Below, in pieces: positions 1 to 7,445 of a DNA stretch of 23,556 nt. A model generated the notes under the pieces. It had not been told where the DNA came from. It saw nothing but the letters and a program-made list of their open reading frames with translations, and made no database searches. The stretch is taken from positions 1 to 23,556 of the forward strand of contig CAOJBY010000042.1 of assembly GCA_948330435.1 (NCBI GenBank), given 5' to 3'. The position numbers were made by a program, and so were the translations under genes. The stretch comes from an uncultured Lachnoclostridium sp. Lineage in GTDB: Bacteria > Bacillota > Clostridia > Lachnospirales > Lachnospiraceae. Every line of letters starts with the position of its first letter. Position 1 is the first letter of the stretch.

Positions 1-230
1 TTTTTTTTTTTTTTTTTTTTGTTGGGGCCATGGTGTCGGCATGCCCCAACACAACACCCGAGGATTTTTCCTTTCTGGAAAAGCCTGCGGTTCTTCTCTG
101 CGGCATTCCCTGACTGTTGAGTCATGCGAATTCTGCGTTCATTTATATAATGATAGTTTTGCCAAGAATAGAATTGAAGACAACTGGGAACGGGGCATGT
201 ATCCCCTTGTACACTGCAGGTACCTTAAGG
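1..230. other. Intergenic left edge with T20 tract
   Basis: No convincing gene is seen here. The window opens with 20 consecutive T, followed by an 8-bp inverted repeat (GTTGGGGC at 21-28, GCCCCAAC at 43-50). On the minus strand this hairpin would be followed by A, not T, so it is not a normal terminator for the gene that ends at 231. A short dyad TGACT/AGTCA lies at 111-124. A homopolymer at the very end suggests a contig boundary. Confidence 0.5.
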
Positions 231-1121
231 TTATAGGTGCTTTACAAATTCGCCTTCTATTCCTACGTGCTCTTTGCTTACTACGAAAGCCTGGGGATCC
301 AGTGACCTTAGCTTGCGTTTCAGGGCGGAGAATTCGTGTTTGGAGATTACGGTGAAGATGATGTTGGTGGTCTTTTCGGTATAGCCGCCTTTCGCCTCCC
401 AGTAGGTTGCACCACGGATCAGGTCTTTCAGGATGTAGTCCATGATTTGCTCGGGGTTTTCTTTTGTGAAGATGAATACTTCTGTGCTGATGTTCTGGCT
501 GTGGGTGCGATCCATGATCAGGGTGCTTACGGCGGTGTAAATCACGCAGTAGATGACTACGGTGATGTCAAACAGCAGGGCACAGACCAGGTATATGAAC
601 AGGTTTACGGTCAGGGACAGACGGCCTACGCTGAAGTCCTGACGGCGTTTGGTGAAGTAGATTCCCAAGATGTCCATTCCTCCGCTGGAACCGCCGCTTT
701 GGAGAGCGATTCCTATGCCGGCTCCGGCAACGATTCCTCCGATCAGGCTGGCTGTCAGAGTGTCTTCTACCAGGGGAATGGCCGGAATGGGAATTACCGT
801 CATAAAAATGGTCTGGCTGATGACGCATATGAGAGTGCGCACAAAGAATACCTTGCTGATGGAACGGTAGGCTAATATGAATAGCGGGATGTTTAAGCAC
901 AGATTGATGATACCCGCTATGTCTATGCTTCCCAGATTCAGATGGGCATAACGGATGAGCAGAGTACGGATAATCTGGCTGATTCCCAGTACTCCCCCAT
1001 TGTAAAGTTCTGCAGGCACTACAAAGATGTTGATTCCTATGGAAAAGACCAGCATGCCCGCCACGGCGGTCGCAAGTCTGGACAGATCACGTTTTTCCAA
1101 TCCCAGTGAAGCTAGTTTCAT
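231..1121 (-). CDS. YitT family membrane protein (DUF2179)
   Basis: This is a 296-aa integral membrane protein of the YitT/DUF161-DUF2179 family. The N-terminal two thirds (about residues 15-205) is strongly hydrophobic with five or six membrane segments, including the NGGVLGISQ stretch after the first helix and a Gly/Ser-rich QSGGSSGGMDILG stretch. The C-terminal 85 residues are a soluble DUF2179 domain (IMDYILKDLIRGATYWEAKGGYTEK, then ISKHEFSALKRKLRSLDPQAFV; each quoted in part). The length is normal for the family. YitT proteins are poorly characterised and no substrate is proposed here. A GGA-containing site lies about 12 nt before the ATG. Its leader contains a palindromic repeat and a 44-bp direct duplication. 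It is downstream of, and in line with, the xanthine phosphoribosyltransferase gene. Confidence 0.88.
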   Translation of the reverse strand: MKLASLGLEKRDLSRLATAVAGMLVFSIGINIFVVPAELYNGGVLGISQIIRTLLIRYAHLNLGSIDIAGIINLCLNIPLFILAYRSISKVFFVRTLICVISQTIFMTVIPIPAIPLVEDTLTASLIGGIVAGAGIGIALQSGGSSGGMDILGIYFTKRRQDFSVGRLSLTVNLFIYLVCALLFDITVVIYCVIYTAVSTLIMDRTHSQNISTEVFIFTKENPEQIMDYILKDLIRGATYWEAKGGYTEKTTNIIFTVISKHEFSALKRKLRSLDPQAFVVSKEHVGIEGEFVKHL

Positions 1122-1144
1122 TTGATTCTTTTTCCTTCTTTCTA

Positions 1145-1188
1145 TTTATAGTTCCGTAATTTCTTTTCGATACACCCTGGTCTAAATC
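1145..1188. repeat. 44-bp direct repeat, copy 1
   Basis: A 44-bp block is repeated exactly at 1250-1293, with a period of 105 bp. It contains the left half of the palindromic element described at 1149-1249. The second copy runs into the last codons and stop of xpt. Confidence 0.85.
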
Positions 1189-1249
1189 AATTCCCAGCCA
1201 CAAATCCATGTGTCTTGAAATCGATTTGTGCATCAAAAAGATATTACTG
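1149..1249. repeat. Palindromic intergenic repeat, copy A
   Basis: This element begins TAGTTCCG and ends near ATTACTG. Its two halves are imperfectly complementary (TTTTCGATACAC on the left pairs with GTGCATCAAAA on the right), and its centre is CCACAAATCCATGTG, which forms a small inner hairpin (CACA/TGTG). The same layout and centre recur at 14590-14682, so this is a dispersed family. Here it lies between yitT and xpt. Confidence 0.7.
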
Positions 1250-1293
1250 TTTATAGTTCCGTAATTTCTTTTCGATACACCCTGGTCTAAATC
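1250..1293. repeat. 44-bp direct repeat, copy 2
   Basis: Exact second copy of 1145-1188. It carries only the left half of the palindromic element, so the full element at 1149-1249 is followed by a half copy that abuts the 3' end of xpt. A tandem duplication or slippage event at the repeat would explain this. Confidence 0.85.
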
Positions 1294-1859
1294 TAAAATA
1301 TAATTTGCCCGTTTTTAAAGGCTTGGATGCTTGCCTGGGCATATACCTGGATTCCCTGGCTTTCCAGCTTGCTCCGCCCGGGTTGGAATGCTTTCTCAAT
1401 GAGAACTCCTACTCCCGCAATGGTTGCGTGGGCTTTTCGTATCAGACGGACAGCCCCTGTTGCCGCTTCGCCATTGGCAAGAAAGTCATCTATGATTAAA
1501 ATGTGATCGGTGTCTGAGATATAGTTTTTTGCCAGTGTCAACTCATAGGAGACATCCTTTGTATAGGAAGCTACCTCTGTCTGCCACACTTCTGTCCGGA
1601 GATTTTTTGATACTTGCTTTTTGAGGATTACCATCGGCACATTCAGATATTTGGCCGTAAATAAAGCCGGAGCAATTCCTGAGGACTCTATGGTGAATAC
1701 CTTTGTAATCCCCTGTCCCTGAAAGTGCCCTGCCATATCCTTTCCAAGTTCTTCCATCAGATCCACATCTACCTGGTGATTGATAAATCCGTCTACTTTT
1801 AGGATGTCCTCTCCAAGGATCGTTCCATCCTGCAAAATCCGATCTTCCAGTAATTTCAT
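1293..1859 (-). CDS. xpt: Xanthine phosphoribosyltransferase
   Basis: This 188-aa protein matches the Xpt family (about 190 aa), which converts xanthine and PRPP to XMP in purine salvage in the cytoplasm. Visible signatures are the opening MKLLEDRILQDGTILGEDILKVD (here given in part), the dimer and base-binding stretch IESSGIAPALFTAKYLN, and the PRPP loop LIIDDFLANGEA around residues 121-132. An AAGGAG site lies about 12 nt before the ATG. Many Firmicutes xpt genes sit behind a guanine riboswitch. I looked for one in the short leader and did not see it; an 11-bp inverted repeat is there instead. A terminator separates the gene from the upstream sirtuin-like gene. Confidence 0.95.
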   Translation of the reverse strand: MKLLEDRILQDGTILGEDILKVDGFINHQVDVDLMEELGKDMAGHFQGQGITKVFTIESSGIAPALFTAKYLNVPMVILKKQVSKNLRTEVWQTEVASYTKDVSYELTLAKNYISDTDHILIIDDFLANGEAATGAVRLIRKAHATIAGVGVLIEKAFQPGRSKLESQGIQVYAQASIQAFKNGQIIF

Positions 1860-1900
1860 AATATTTAGTTTCTCCTTTTGTTGTTTACTTTTTTCTAAAA

Positions 1901-1945
1901 TTTTATCTTATGGGGAAATTTTAAAAACTTTTCTATAAGATAAAA
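1901..1945. promoter_or_regulatory. 11-bp inverted repeat in the xpt leader
   Basis: TTTTATCTTAT at 1901-1911 and ATAAGATAAAA at 1935-1945 are perfect reverse complements separated by 23 bp. They lie between the terminator of the upstream gene and the xpt ribosome site, where the xpt promoter should be. It could be an operator or an AT-rich RNA hairpin. It does not match the PurR box (CGAAC core) or the conserved parts of the purine riboswitch. Confidence 0.45.
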
Positions 1946-1978
1946 AGGGACTGCCAGGGCAGCCCCTTCCTTTTTTCT
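1943..1978 (-). terminator. Intrinsic terminator after the sirtuin-like gene
   Basis: On the minus strand GGGGCTGCC and GGCAGTCCC form a GC-rich hairpin, flanked by an A tract before and a T5 tract after. It begins right after the stop codon at 1979. Confidence 0.85.
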
Positions 1979-2725
1979 TTATACCTCTTTTTCTTCTCCT
2001 CGGACAATCTTTGGCAATGCCGTCTTTACCTCTTCGCGGAGAATAATATTCGCATTCTCATCTCTGAAATGCTCCTGGCTGTTAATCAGGATCAGGTTAC
2101 TTCCCTCAAAGTACTGGACATATCGATCACACAGGCCGGAATTGAAATTGGTCCCCAGAAGCAAAAGTACATCTGCTTTCGAAATCTCATTTACCGCACG
2201 GGTCATAAGCTGGTTATCTACCTGCTCACCAAAAAGCATGACTTTGGGCCGCACAGGGATCTGACACTTTTCACACAGAGGAATCTTCTTGGAATCCCGA
2301 ATGTACTCCATGGGATACTTTTTCCCGCAACGAGGACACTCATTGTCAAAGATTGTTCCATGAAGATTCAGTACCTTTTTACAACCCGCCCTCTCCGGCA
2401 AATCATAGACATTATTGGTAATGGAGTACTGAAGCTGTCCTTTCCTCTCCAGCTCCGCAAGAGCCGCAAATCCCTCACTGGGCTCCAGGGTAGGCTCCAG
2501 CATCTCTCTCTTATAGTACTTGAAAAATGTCTCTGTGCGGTTTGTGTAGAACACGGAGGAAAAGATCTCTTCCGGAGAATATCCATATTCCCGTTCCACT
2601 TTATAGGAGATCTCAGGTGCACGCATACTCTGCATTCCTGACTCTTTCATCATATCCGTACCACACATGGCCACTGTATAGGTACTTTTCTTCAGAATCT
2701 CACGAATCATTCCATACTTGTCCAT
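1979..2725 (-). CDS. Divergent Sir2-family (sirtuin-like) protein
   Basis: This 248-aa protein has the sirtuin layout: a catalytic-type His in NLHGTIF (about H122), a four-Cys zinc module (CPRC and CEKC, about 130-154), then RPKVMLFGEQV and LLLLGTNF. The NAD-binding signatures are eroded, however. The usual GAGxSxxSGIPDFR reads GTDMMKESGMQSMR here, and the usual TQNID reads TNNVY. Active sirtuins deacylate lysines using NAD. Whether this one does is doubtful, and it may bind another ligand. The start is placed at the third in-frame ATG, because GGAGGT ends 7 nt before it and overlaps the two earlier ATGs (at 2740 and 2731). It has its own promoter and terminator, so it is probably monocistronic. 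Confidence 0.85.
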   Translation of the reverse strand: MDKYGMIREILKKSTYTVAMCGTDMMKESGMQSMRAPEISYKVEREYGYSPEEIFSSVFYTNRTETFFKYYKREMLEPTLEPSEGFAALAELERKGQLQYSITNNVYDLPERAGCKKVLNLHGTIFDNECPRCGKKYPMEYIRDSKKIPLCEKCQIPVRPKVMLFGEQVDNQLMTRAVNEISKADVLLLLGTNFNSGLCDRYVQYFEGSNLILINSQEHFRDENANIILREEVKTALPKIVRGEEKEV

Positions 2726-2808
2726 ATCCATACCTCCCACAGAATTCCATGCATTCCTGGGATTTCTTTCGTCTGCACCAGGAGTGCACTCAACTTTTCT
2801 CTCCCTCT

Positions 2809-2837
2809 ATTGTGCCATTAATTGTAATTTTTGTCAA
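2809..2837 (-). promoter_or_regulatory. Sigma-A promoter of the sirtuin-like gene
   Basis: On the minus strand a perfect TTGACA (2837-2832) is followed by a 17-bp spacer and CACAAT (2814-2809). The start codon is about 80 nt downstream. Confidence 0.65.
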
Positions 2838-2910
2838 TATTGGCAGCCTTTCTTTTGCATGTTTATTCATTCTGCACAAGTATTATGGGCATAAAACGGC
2901 TTCCGCAAGT

Positions 2911-3258
2911 TTACAGCAGGGCTTCGTTCCACTCCTTTTCACGAAAGCCTGTAAGGATTCTCTCTCCGATGATCAGGGGACGCTTTACCAACATGCCGTC
3001 CGTAGCAAGCAGACGAATCTGCTCCTCCTCACTCATAGTTCCCAGCTTATCCTTAAGTCCCAGTTCCCGATACTTCATACCACTGGTATTGAAAAAACGC
3101 TTGAGGGGCAGGCCGCTTTCTTTAATCCAGTCTCTCAATTCTTCTTCCGTGGGATTCTGCTCTACAATATGGCGGGATTCAAACTCAATGTGGTTGGCCT
3201 CCAGCCATTTTTTTGCCTTTTGACAGGTACTGCATTTGGGGTATTCAATAAATAGCAT
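2911..3258 (-). CDS. ArsC/Spx-like thioredoxin-fold protein
   Basis: This 115-aa protein belongs to the arsenate reductase-like (ArsC/YffB/Spx) superfamily. It opens with a thioredoxin-fold strand and a CxxC active site (YPKCSTCQKAKKWLE, Cys 9 and Cys 12). It also has the family features NPTEEELRDWI, LPLKRFFNTSG and LLATDGMLVKRPLI. The length matches the family. In annotated genomes such proteins are often called arsenate reductase, but no ars genes are nearby. A true Spx function (RNA polymerase alpha binding in disulfide stress) is not shown by the sequence. AGGAGG lies about 6 nt before the ATG. It is 31 bp downstream of the Rpn remnant and may share its transcript. Confidence 0.88.
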   Translation of the reverse strand: MLFIEYPKCSTCQKAKKWLEANHIEFESRHIVEQNPTEEELRDWIKESGLPLKRFFNTSGMKYRELGLKDKLGTMSEEEQIRLLATDGMLVKRPLIIGERILTGFREKEWNEALL

Positions 3259-3289
3259 AAGATGTTCCTCCTTCTATTGCTTTAAATCT

Positions 3290-3767
3290 TTATCTTTCCT
3301 GATACCACAGAATGAATTCTTCTATTTTGCCCTTTGTACGTTCTGCCGCCTGCTCTATGGATAAGGTTCCATCCTCCACTAAACCTGCCAGCATTTCAAA
3401 GCCTCCAAGAGTAATTCCCTGCTCTATACCTTGCTCTATTCCCTGCTTTATGCCTTCTTCCAGACTTTCCTTTTTGAGATACTCCCGCTCTGCTTTTTCA
3501 TCGTATTCTTCCAACAGCATACTACGCACCTCCATCTGACTTTTCCGCAAAATATCCGCCAGGATTCCATGAGCCAGACAATACTCTATGGCTCTCCAGG
3601 GTGTTGATCTCCAAATCCTCCGTATTCTGATAATTCGTTCCATTAATGGCGTTGTACAGGGACAGAAGATCCTTTTTGTCTCGAAAAATAAAGCGGAACA
3701 GCACGTCCTTATACTTCCTGTTGACACGCCTTCGAAAGCGGAATACTTTATTCAGTTTAAATTTCAA
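3290..3767 (-). pseudogene. Rpn-family nuclease remnant, internally deleted and frameshifted
   Basis: Two reading frames hold the two ends of one Rpn (recombination-promoting nuclease / putative transposase, PD-(D/E)XK type) protein. The N-terminal part, from an ATG at 3767, has the typical opening KYKDVLFRFIFRDKKDLLSLYNAIN (given in part) up to about residue 57. The C-terminal part, in another frame from about 3605 downward, has AIEYCLAHGILADILRK followed by a charged, Gly-rich repeat (GIKQGIEQGIEQGI) and an acidic tail. Intact relatives are about 300 aa, so roughly half the protein, including the nuclease core, is missing. The join lies near 3590-3610. An AAAGGAAAA site precedes the ATG. 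Neither fragment should be active. Confidence 0.8.
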
Positions 3768-4148
3768 TTTGTTTTCCTTTCATTATACGGTTTTCTAGTT
3801 TATCCTGCAAGACCAGAAAATAACAATCATAGGCATCACTCTCGCTTTTGGCTTTTTGTCATCATGGGAATAGGAAAACGGAATTGTCTTCCTGTGGAAT
3901 CTCTGAAATCAGCGTCTTCTTTTTACTGATTTCTTTTATCATGTACATAGTTTAACATAGTCATGCAAAAATTCAATATACTTTTACAAACATTTACAGT
4001 TTTTCAAAACTTCGGGATAGCTGACAGGGTTTGGTATTTTAGGAAATGCCCTCTGCTTCTTATCTGAATTGTGATAAAAAATCAGCACCGGAATCATCCG
4101 ACACTGATTTTTTATTACTCTTTTTGTTTTTTACGATCTACAGTTGGT
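3768..4148. other. Intergenic region after the surface-protein gene
   Basis: About 380 bp without a gene I can support. It holds the terminator of the surface-protein gene (4076-4113) and an 8-bp inverted repeat GAAATCAG/CTGATTTC (3905-3933). AT-rich sequence at about 3940-4010 could contain the promoter of the Rpn remnant, but no hexamer pair with good spacing stands out. Confidence 0.5.
4076..4113 (-). terminator. Terminator of the surface-protein gene
   Basis: AAAAAATCAG (4076-4085) and CTGATTTTTT (4104-4113) form a perfect 10-bp stem, extended by partial pairing inside (CCGG/CCG region). It has T runs on both strands, so it may work in both directions. It lies about 36 nt after the stop codon. 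Confidence 0.8.
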
Positions 4149-7100
4149 TTATGCCTCTTCCTCTTCTTTCTGATACTTCTTATTGGAGAGTACCACCATA
4201 ACCGTCTGTACGATTGCGATAATTGCCATGAGAATGGTGTATTTATCCACAAATCCTGTGGGCAGTGTGATGTCCTCTGTCAGAATGAATGCGATGAGAG
4301 AAATCACTGCAACCGGAGTACTCAGAATACGAACAATTCCTTTCTTCTTCAGCTTTCTCTTTTCTTCCTCTTCCTCCTCGTCCTTATCATTCTTCGTCTT
4401 TACAAAATAGCCTATCAGAAGCATGATGGATTCAAAGATTGCCAGATTCATCAGTGCAAAGTTGATCAATGCCCATTTTCTGCCGTTTCCGGCTGCAAGA
4501 GGTACTTCCTCTTCGTCAAGCACTACTTCCTCGTTTTCAAGGGGTACCTTCTCCTCTGCCAGCGGTGTCTGTACGTCCTCAATGTTCGCTTCCGGTTCTA
4601 CCTCGGGCTGGGCTGCCACCGGTGTTACCGCCGGTATTACGGTGGGTGCGATAGGCACTACCGCTGCCGGTGTGGGCGTTGGTGCCGGGCCGGGTGTCGG
4701 GCCAGGGGTAGGGGTAGGTGCAGGACCAGGTGTTGGTCCAGGTGTCGGAGTGGGTCCAGGCGTTGGCGGTGTCGGACCGGGCGTTGGAGTTGGTGTTGGT
4801 GTTGGTGTCGGGGTGGGATCTGGTTCTTCCGTTTCCTCTAACACATACGTAACCTTAACCGTCTTATCTTCCTCCGCTTTTCCTGTCAAATCGCCATCCA
4901 CAGAATCTTTTTTGTAAGACTGTCCATCCTTGGTAATCGTATCAGGAACTCGATCGCTTACATCATAGTCCTCTCCTTTTTTTACAGGAACTTTAACTTC
5001 TGTCTGAAGCTCTGTCTCGTTACCATCTCCATCCACATATACATAGCTGAGTGTAATAGTTACTGTCTCATCATCTGGAGTATCCGTAACAGTGACCTTG
5101 ACTTCACCTGATGGATCAGTATCTTTCGGATTATTTGTATAGCTTGCTGTTGCCGTATTGGAAATCTCAGTTCCAGCGATTGTCGTATCCTTTACCGTTA
5201 CCGTAATTGTCAGTGTTATGGCTCCGCCTGCCGGAATGTCTCCTATCTCATATCCATTTCCATTGCCAGTAATTGTTGTGCCGTTAAGTTCTGCACTGAC
5301 AAATTTCAAATTTCCATCCAGAATATCCGTAACCTTTACATCCTTAGCAGCAGCAACTGTTCCGGTATTCTCTACGGTAATCGTGTACACTACCGTATCT
5401 CCTGGGTTGACTTCGGTTTTATTGGCCGTCTTTGTGACGTTTAACGTAGTTGAAAGTGCTTCCCATTCTGCTGTAATTGTAATATTTCCATCAGCATCTT
5501 CTACCGGATCTCCCCATTTAGTAAACCTATATCCGTCCCGTTTCGGATCCTCCTCTGGATATAAGTCAGTGTAATCCGTACCCTTAACGATCTGTTCTGT
5601 CTTGATAGGGGTATCTGTGTAGCCATCCATCCAGGTTACCGTTACCACAACCTCCGTGCCATCATCTTTCGCTTCCGTATTCTCCTTATCTCCCTGCTCT
5701 CCGGTGGAAGCCTTAACAATATTGTAAAGCTTCTCTCCTTTGGCAATATCTTCATCTGTAACTATATAGGTTGCGGTAACTGTTTTAGGATCACCTGGTG
5801 CAAGAGTAAATACATCTTCACTAAGCGTAGCCCCTACCAGGAGTTCGGTTAACGTAACAGTTTTCTCTACATTGGAATTATTTACAACCGTAATCTTCCA
5901 AACAATTGTATCGCCTAGTTTTGCAGTAGTGGCATTTGTATCACCATTGATAGAATAACGAGTCTTCGTAACGGTAATTCCCTCGCCATTATCGACAGGT
6001 TTATCGGGTAGTTTTTCCCATATAGCGTAGAGAATTTTATCTTCACTAATTAAAAACGTCTCTCCAGCCTTATACTTTACCATTCCACCGTTCGTTTCTG
6101 ACCATCCTTTGAATGTATAATCATCTTTGTTACTTTGATCAATGACAGTAACTTCATCACCCTTAGAATATGTTCTTTCTCCAATTACATCGTTTCCATC
6201 CTTGTAAGTGAGTGTTACCTGCTGAACTACTATAGCACCGTCCGGCTCATACTGGGCATATAAGTGAAGATCTCTCTTATCACTTTTTTTAAAGTAATAA
6301 TTTTGACCTGATGCGTAACCTGTACCATTGCCATCTTTCTCAGTATTCCAAACGGGACTCTTTAGTTTATAGCCATCTGGTATGCTGAAACCAGTTGCCG
6401 CAAATGTTTTTAAGTTTCCGTTAGCATCACCTGATGAAATATAGGGCTTTATCGTATAAGTAACACTATATTCATAATCTGTACCATTTGGATAATTGGA
6501 ATGATAAATTATCTTTTTAGTCCATGGAGTTTTTGAGCCTCCTCCGACAGTTTCACTATTTTCCTCAGAACCCGGCTTATCGCCTGAACCGCTTCCCGGC
6601 TTATACCAAGTAACCCAATAGGTCATTGTTTTCGTACCAGCATTCGTGGACCATTCAACATTCACACCCGGCTGGGTATCATGTGAAGGAAAATACCAGT
6701 TACCTACAACTTTTGTAACATTCCCAAACTTATTGGAATCAACAAAGTGGCTTAATTGGGGGATTTGATAAGCAGCACTCTGAATCAGTTCGGGATTCCC
6801 GATAGAAACCGTATCCGTTCCAACATCATAGGTAGTCCAAGTGCTTGTATCATAAACCCTTACATTAATTGTAATAGTTCCAGATGAAGTACTCCTGGTT
6901 TTTGCCATAGCCTTTCGGGGTCTGGCTGCTTCCTCAGCCTCCGTATCCGTTTCCGTAATCTCAGTTATCGTGCTGTCATCCTGAGATTCATTGTCTGAGG
7001 CATTCTCCCCATCATCCGACGCACCGCCTGTTATATTCTCTGTTTCCTCAACCTTTTCCGGTTCAGAATCAGCGTCCGGCGTATTCTCTGTTTCTTCAAT

Positions 7101-7358
7101 CTCTTCCGGCTCAAGATCGATATCCGGCGTACTCTCTATTTCCTCAGCCTCTTTCGGCTCCGATTCACTCTCGGACTGTACTTCGGACTCCTCCGTTTCC
7201 GGCACAACAGCCTCGTCCACATCTTCTTCCACATCGGTAACTTCCGTATCAATGGCGGCCGCAAAACTGGACGTAGTCATGCTGCCCACCATCATACTGG
7301 CGATCAGCATAAAAGCCAAAATCTTTGCCCAGAATCTCCTTTTTTTTCTTGTCTTCAT
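4149..7358 (-). CDS. Large multi-domain surface protein with C-terminal membrane anchor
   Basis: This predicted exported protein of 1069 aa has, in order (rough positions): a signal peptide (KTRKKRRFWAKILAFMLIA, cleavage near SSFAAA at 33-36); an acidic Ser/Glu/Thr-rich stalk with 16-aa repeats (40-155); a unique domain (160-255); two InlB/Listeria-Bacteroides-type repeat regions (285-375, 380-450; for example FKGWSETNGG and LYAIWEKL); a DUF11-like domain (465-555); another InlB-type unit (570-635); a second DUF11-like domain (640-760, LNVTKTANKTEVNPGDTVVY); a MucBP-like module (768-842); a Thr/Pro/Gly tract (850-915); and three hydrophobic segments separated by a Glu/Lys linker (about 962-987, 1007-1028, 1040-1060). 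There is no LPxTG sortase signal. The start is the ATG 9 nt after GGAGG; the upstream ATG at 7367 touches that site. It is probably an adhesin-like protein. Confidence 0.85.
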   Translation of the reverse strand: MKTRKKRRFWAKILAFMLIASMMVGSMTTSSFAAAIDTEVTDVEEDVDEAVVPETEESEVQSESESEPKEAEEIESTPDIDLEPEEIEETENTPDADSEPEKVEETENITGGASDDGENASDNESQDDSTITEITETDTEAEEAARPRKAMAKTRSTSSGTITINVRVYDTSTWTTYDVGTDTVSIGNPELIQSAAYQIPQLSHFVDSNKFGNVTKVVGNWYFPSHDTQPGVNVEWSTNAGTKTMTYWVTWYKPGSGSGDKPGSEENSETVGGGSKTPWTKKIIYHSNYPNGTDYEYSVTYTIKPYISSGDANGNLKTFAATGFSIPDGYKLKSPVWNTEKDGNGTGYASGQNYYFKKSDKRDLHLYAQYEPDGAIVVQQVTLTYKDGNDVIGERTYSKGDEVTVIDQSNKDDYTFKGWSETNGGMVKYKAGETFLISEDKILYAIWEKLPDKPVDNGEGITVTKTRYSINGDTNATTAKLGDTIVWKITVVNNSNVEKTVTLTELLVGATLSEDVFTLAPGDPKTVTATYIVTDEDIAKGEKLYNIVKASTGEQGDKENTEAKDDGTEVVVTVTWMDGYTDTPIKTEQIVKGTDYTDLYPEEDPKRDGYRFTKWGDPVEDADGNITITAEWEALSTTLNVTKTANKTEVNPGDTVVYTITVENTGTVAAAKDVKVTDILDGNLKFVSAELNGTTITGNGNGYEIGDIPAGGAITLTITVTVKDTTIAGTEISNTATASYTNNPKDTDPSGEVKVTVTDTPDDETVTITLSYVYVDGDGNETELQTEVKVPVKKGEDYDVSDRVPDTITKDGQSYKKDSVDGDLTGKAEEDKTVKVTYVLEETEEPDPTPTPTPTPTPTPGPTPPTPGPTPTPGPTPGPAPTPTPGPTPGPAPTPTPAAVVPIAPTVIPAVTPVAAQPEVEPEANIEDVQTPLAEEKVPLENEEVVLDEEEVPLAAGNGRKWALINFALMNLAIFESIMLLIGYFVKTKNDKDEEEEEEKRKLKKKGIVRILSTPVAVISLIAFILTEDITLPTGFVDKYTILMAIIAIVQTVMVVLSNKKYQKEEEEA
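4660..4815. repeat. Thr/Pro/Gly-coding low-complexity repeat
   Basis: Short units encoding TP, GPTP and GPAPTPTP are repeated through this stretch (plus-strand look: GGTGTTGGTGTT and GGTCCAGG units). It encodes a wall-spanning type stalk in the surface protein. Such tracts change length by slippage, and every unit is a multiple of 3 or 6 bp, so the frame would be kept. Confidence 0.8.
7030..7175. repeat. 48-bp (16-aa) tandem repeat in surface-protein stalk
   Basis: About three imperfect copies of a 48-bp unit encode an acidic 16-residue block of the type TPDADSEPEKVEETEN, just after the signal peptide region. Successive copies read STPDIDLEPEEIEE, NTPDADSEPEKVEE and NITGGASDD-, the last one degenerating. 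Confidence 0.75.
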
Positions 7359-7445
7359 CCTTAACATCCTCCTTTCAAATATCTGCCTTATTTTCCACTG
7401 TTCCTATTTTTCCTGCTCTGATGCTTCAAACCCTTTCACCCCCTG

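Noticed and set aside
21..50. Hairpin next to T20 as terminator of yitT
   Set aside because: On the minus strand the hairpin is followed by A, so it has the wrong polarity; it is also about 180 nt past the stop codon.
336..875. Long plus-strand frame opposite yitT
   Set aside because: Shadow of the YitT-family gene; the minus-strand frame has clear family features.
1860..1978. Possible purine riboswitch upstream of xpt
   Set aside because: The region is about 119 bp, part of it a terminator, and none of the conserved aptamer loops could be seen.
4230..4260. LPxTG-like sortase motif (TLPTGF) near the C terminus of the surface protein
   Set aside because: It lacks the residue between P and T and lies between two membrane segments with no standard charged tail after a single helix.
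4660..4815. CRISPR-like repeated region
   Set aside because: Units are very short, have no unique spacers and are explained by the Thr/Pro/Gly coding tract.
4071..4841. Plus-strand open frames rich in Cys/Arg or Gly/Val opposite the surface-protein gene
   Set aside because: They are the antisense image of the Thr/Pro repeat and have no start signals or family match.
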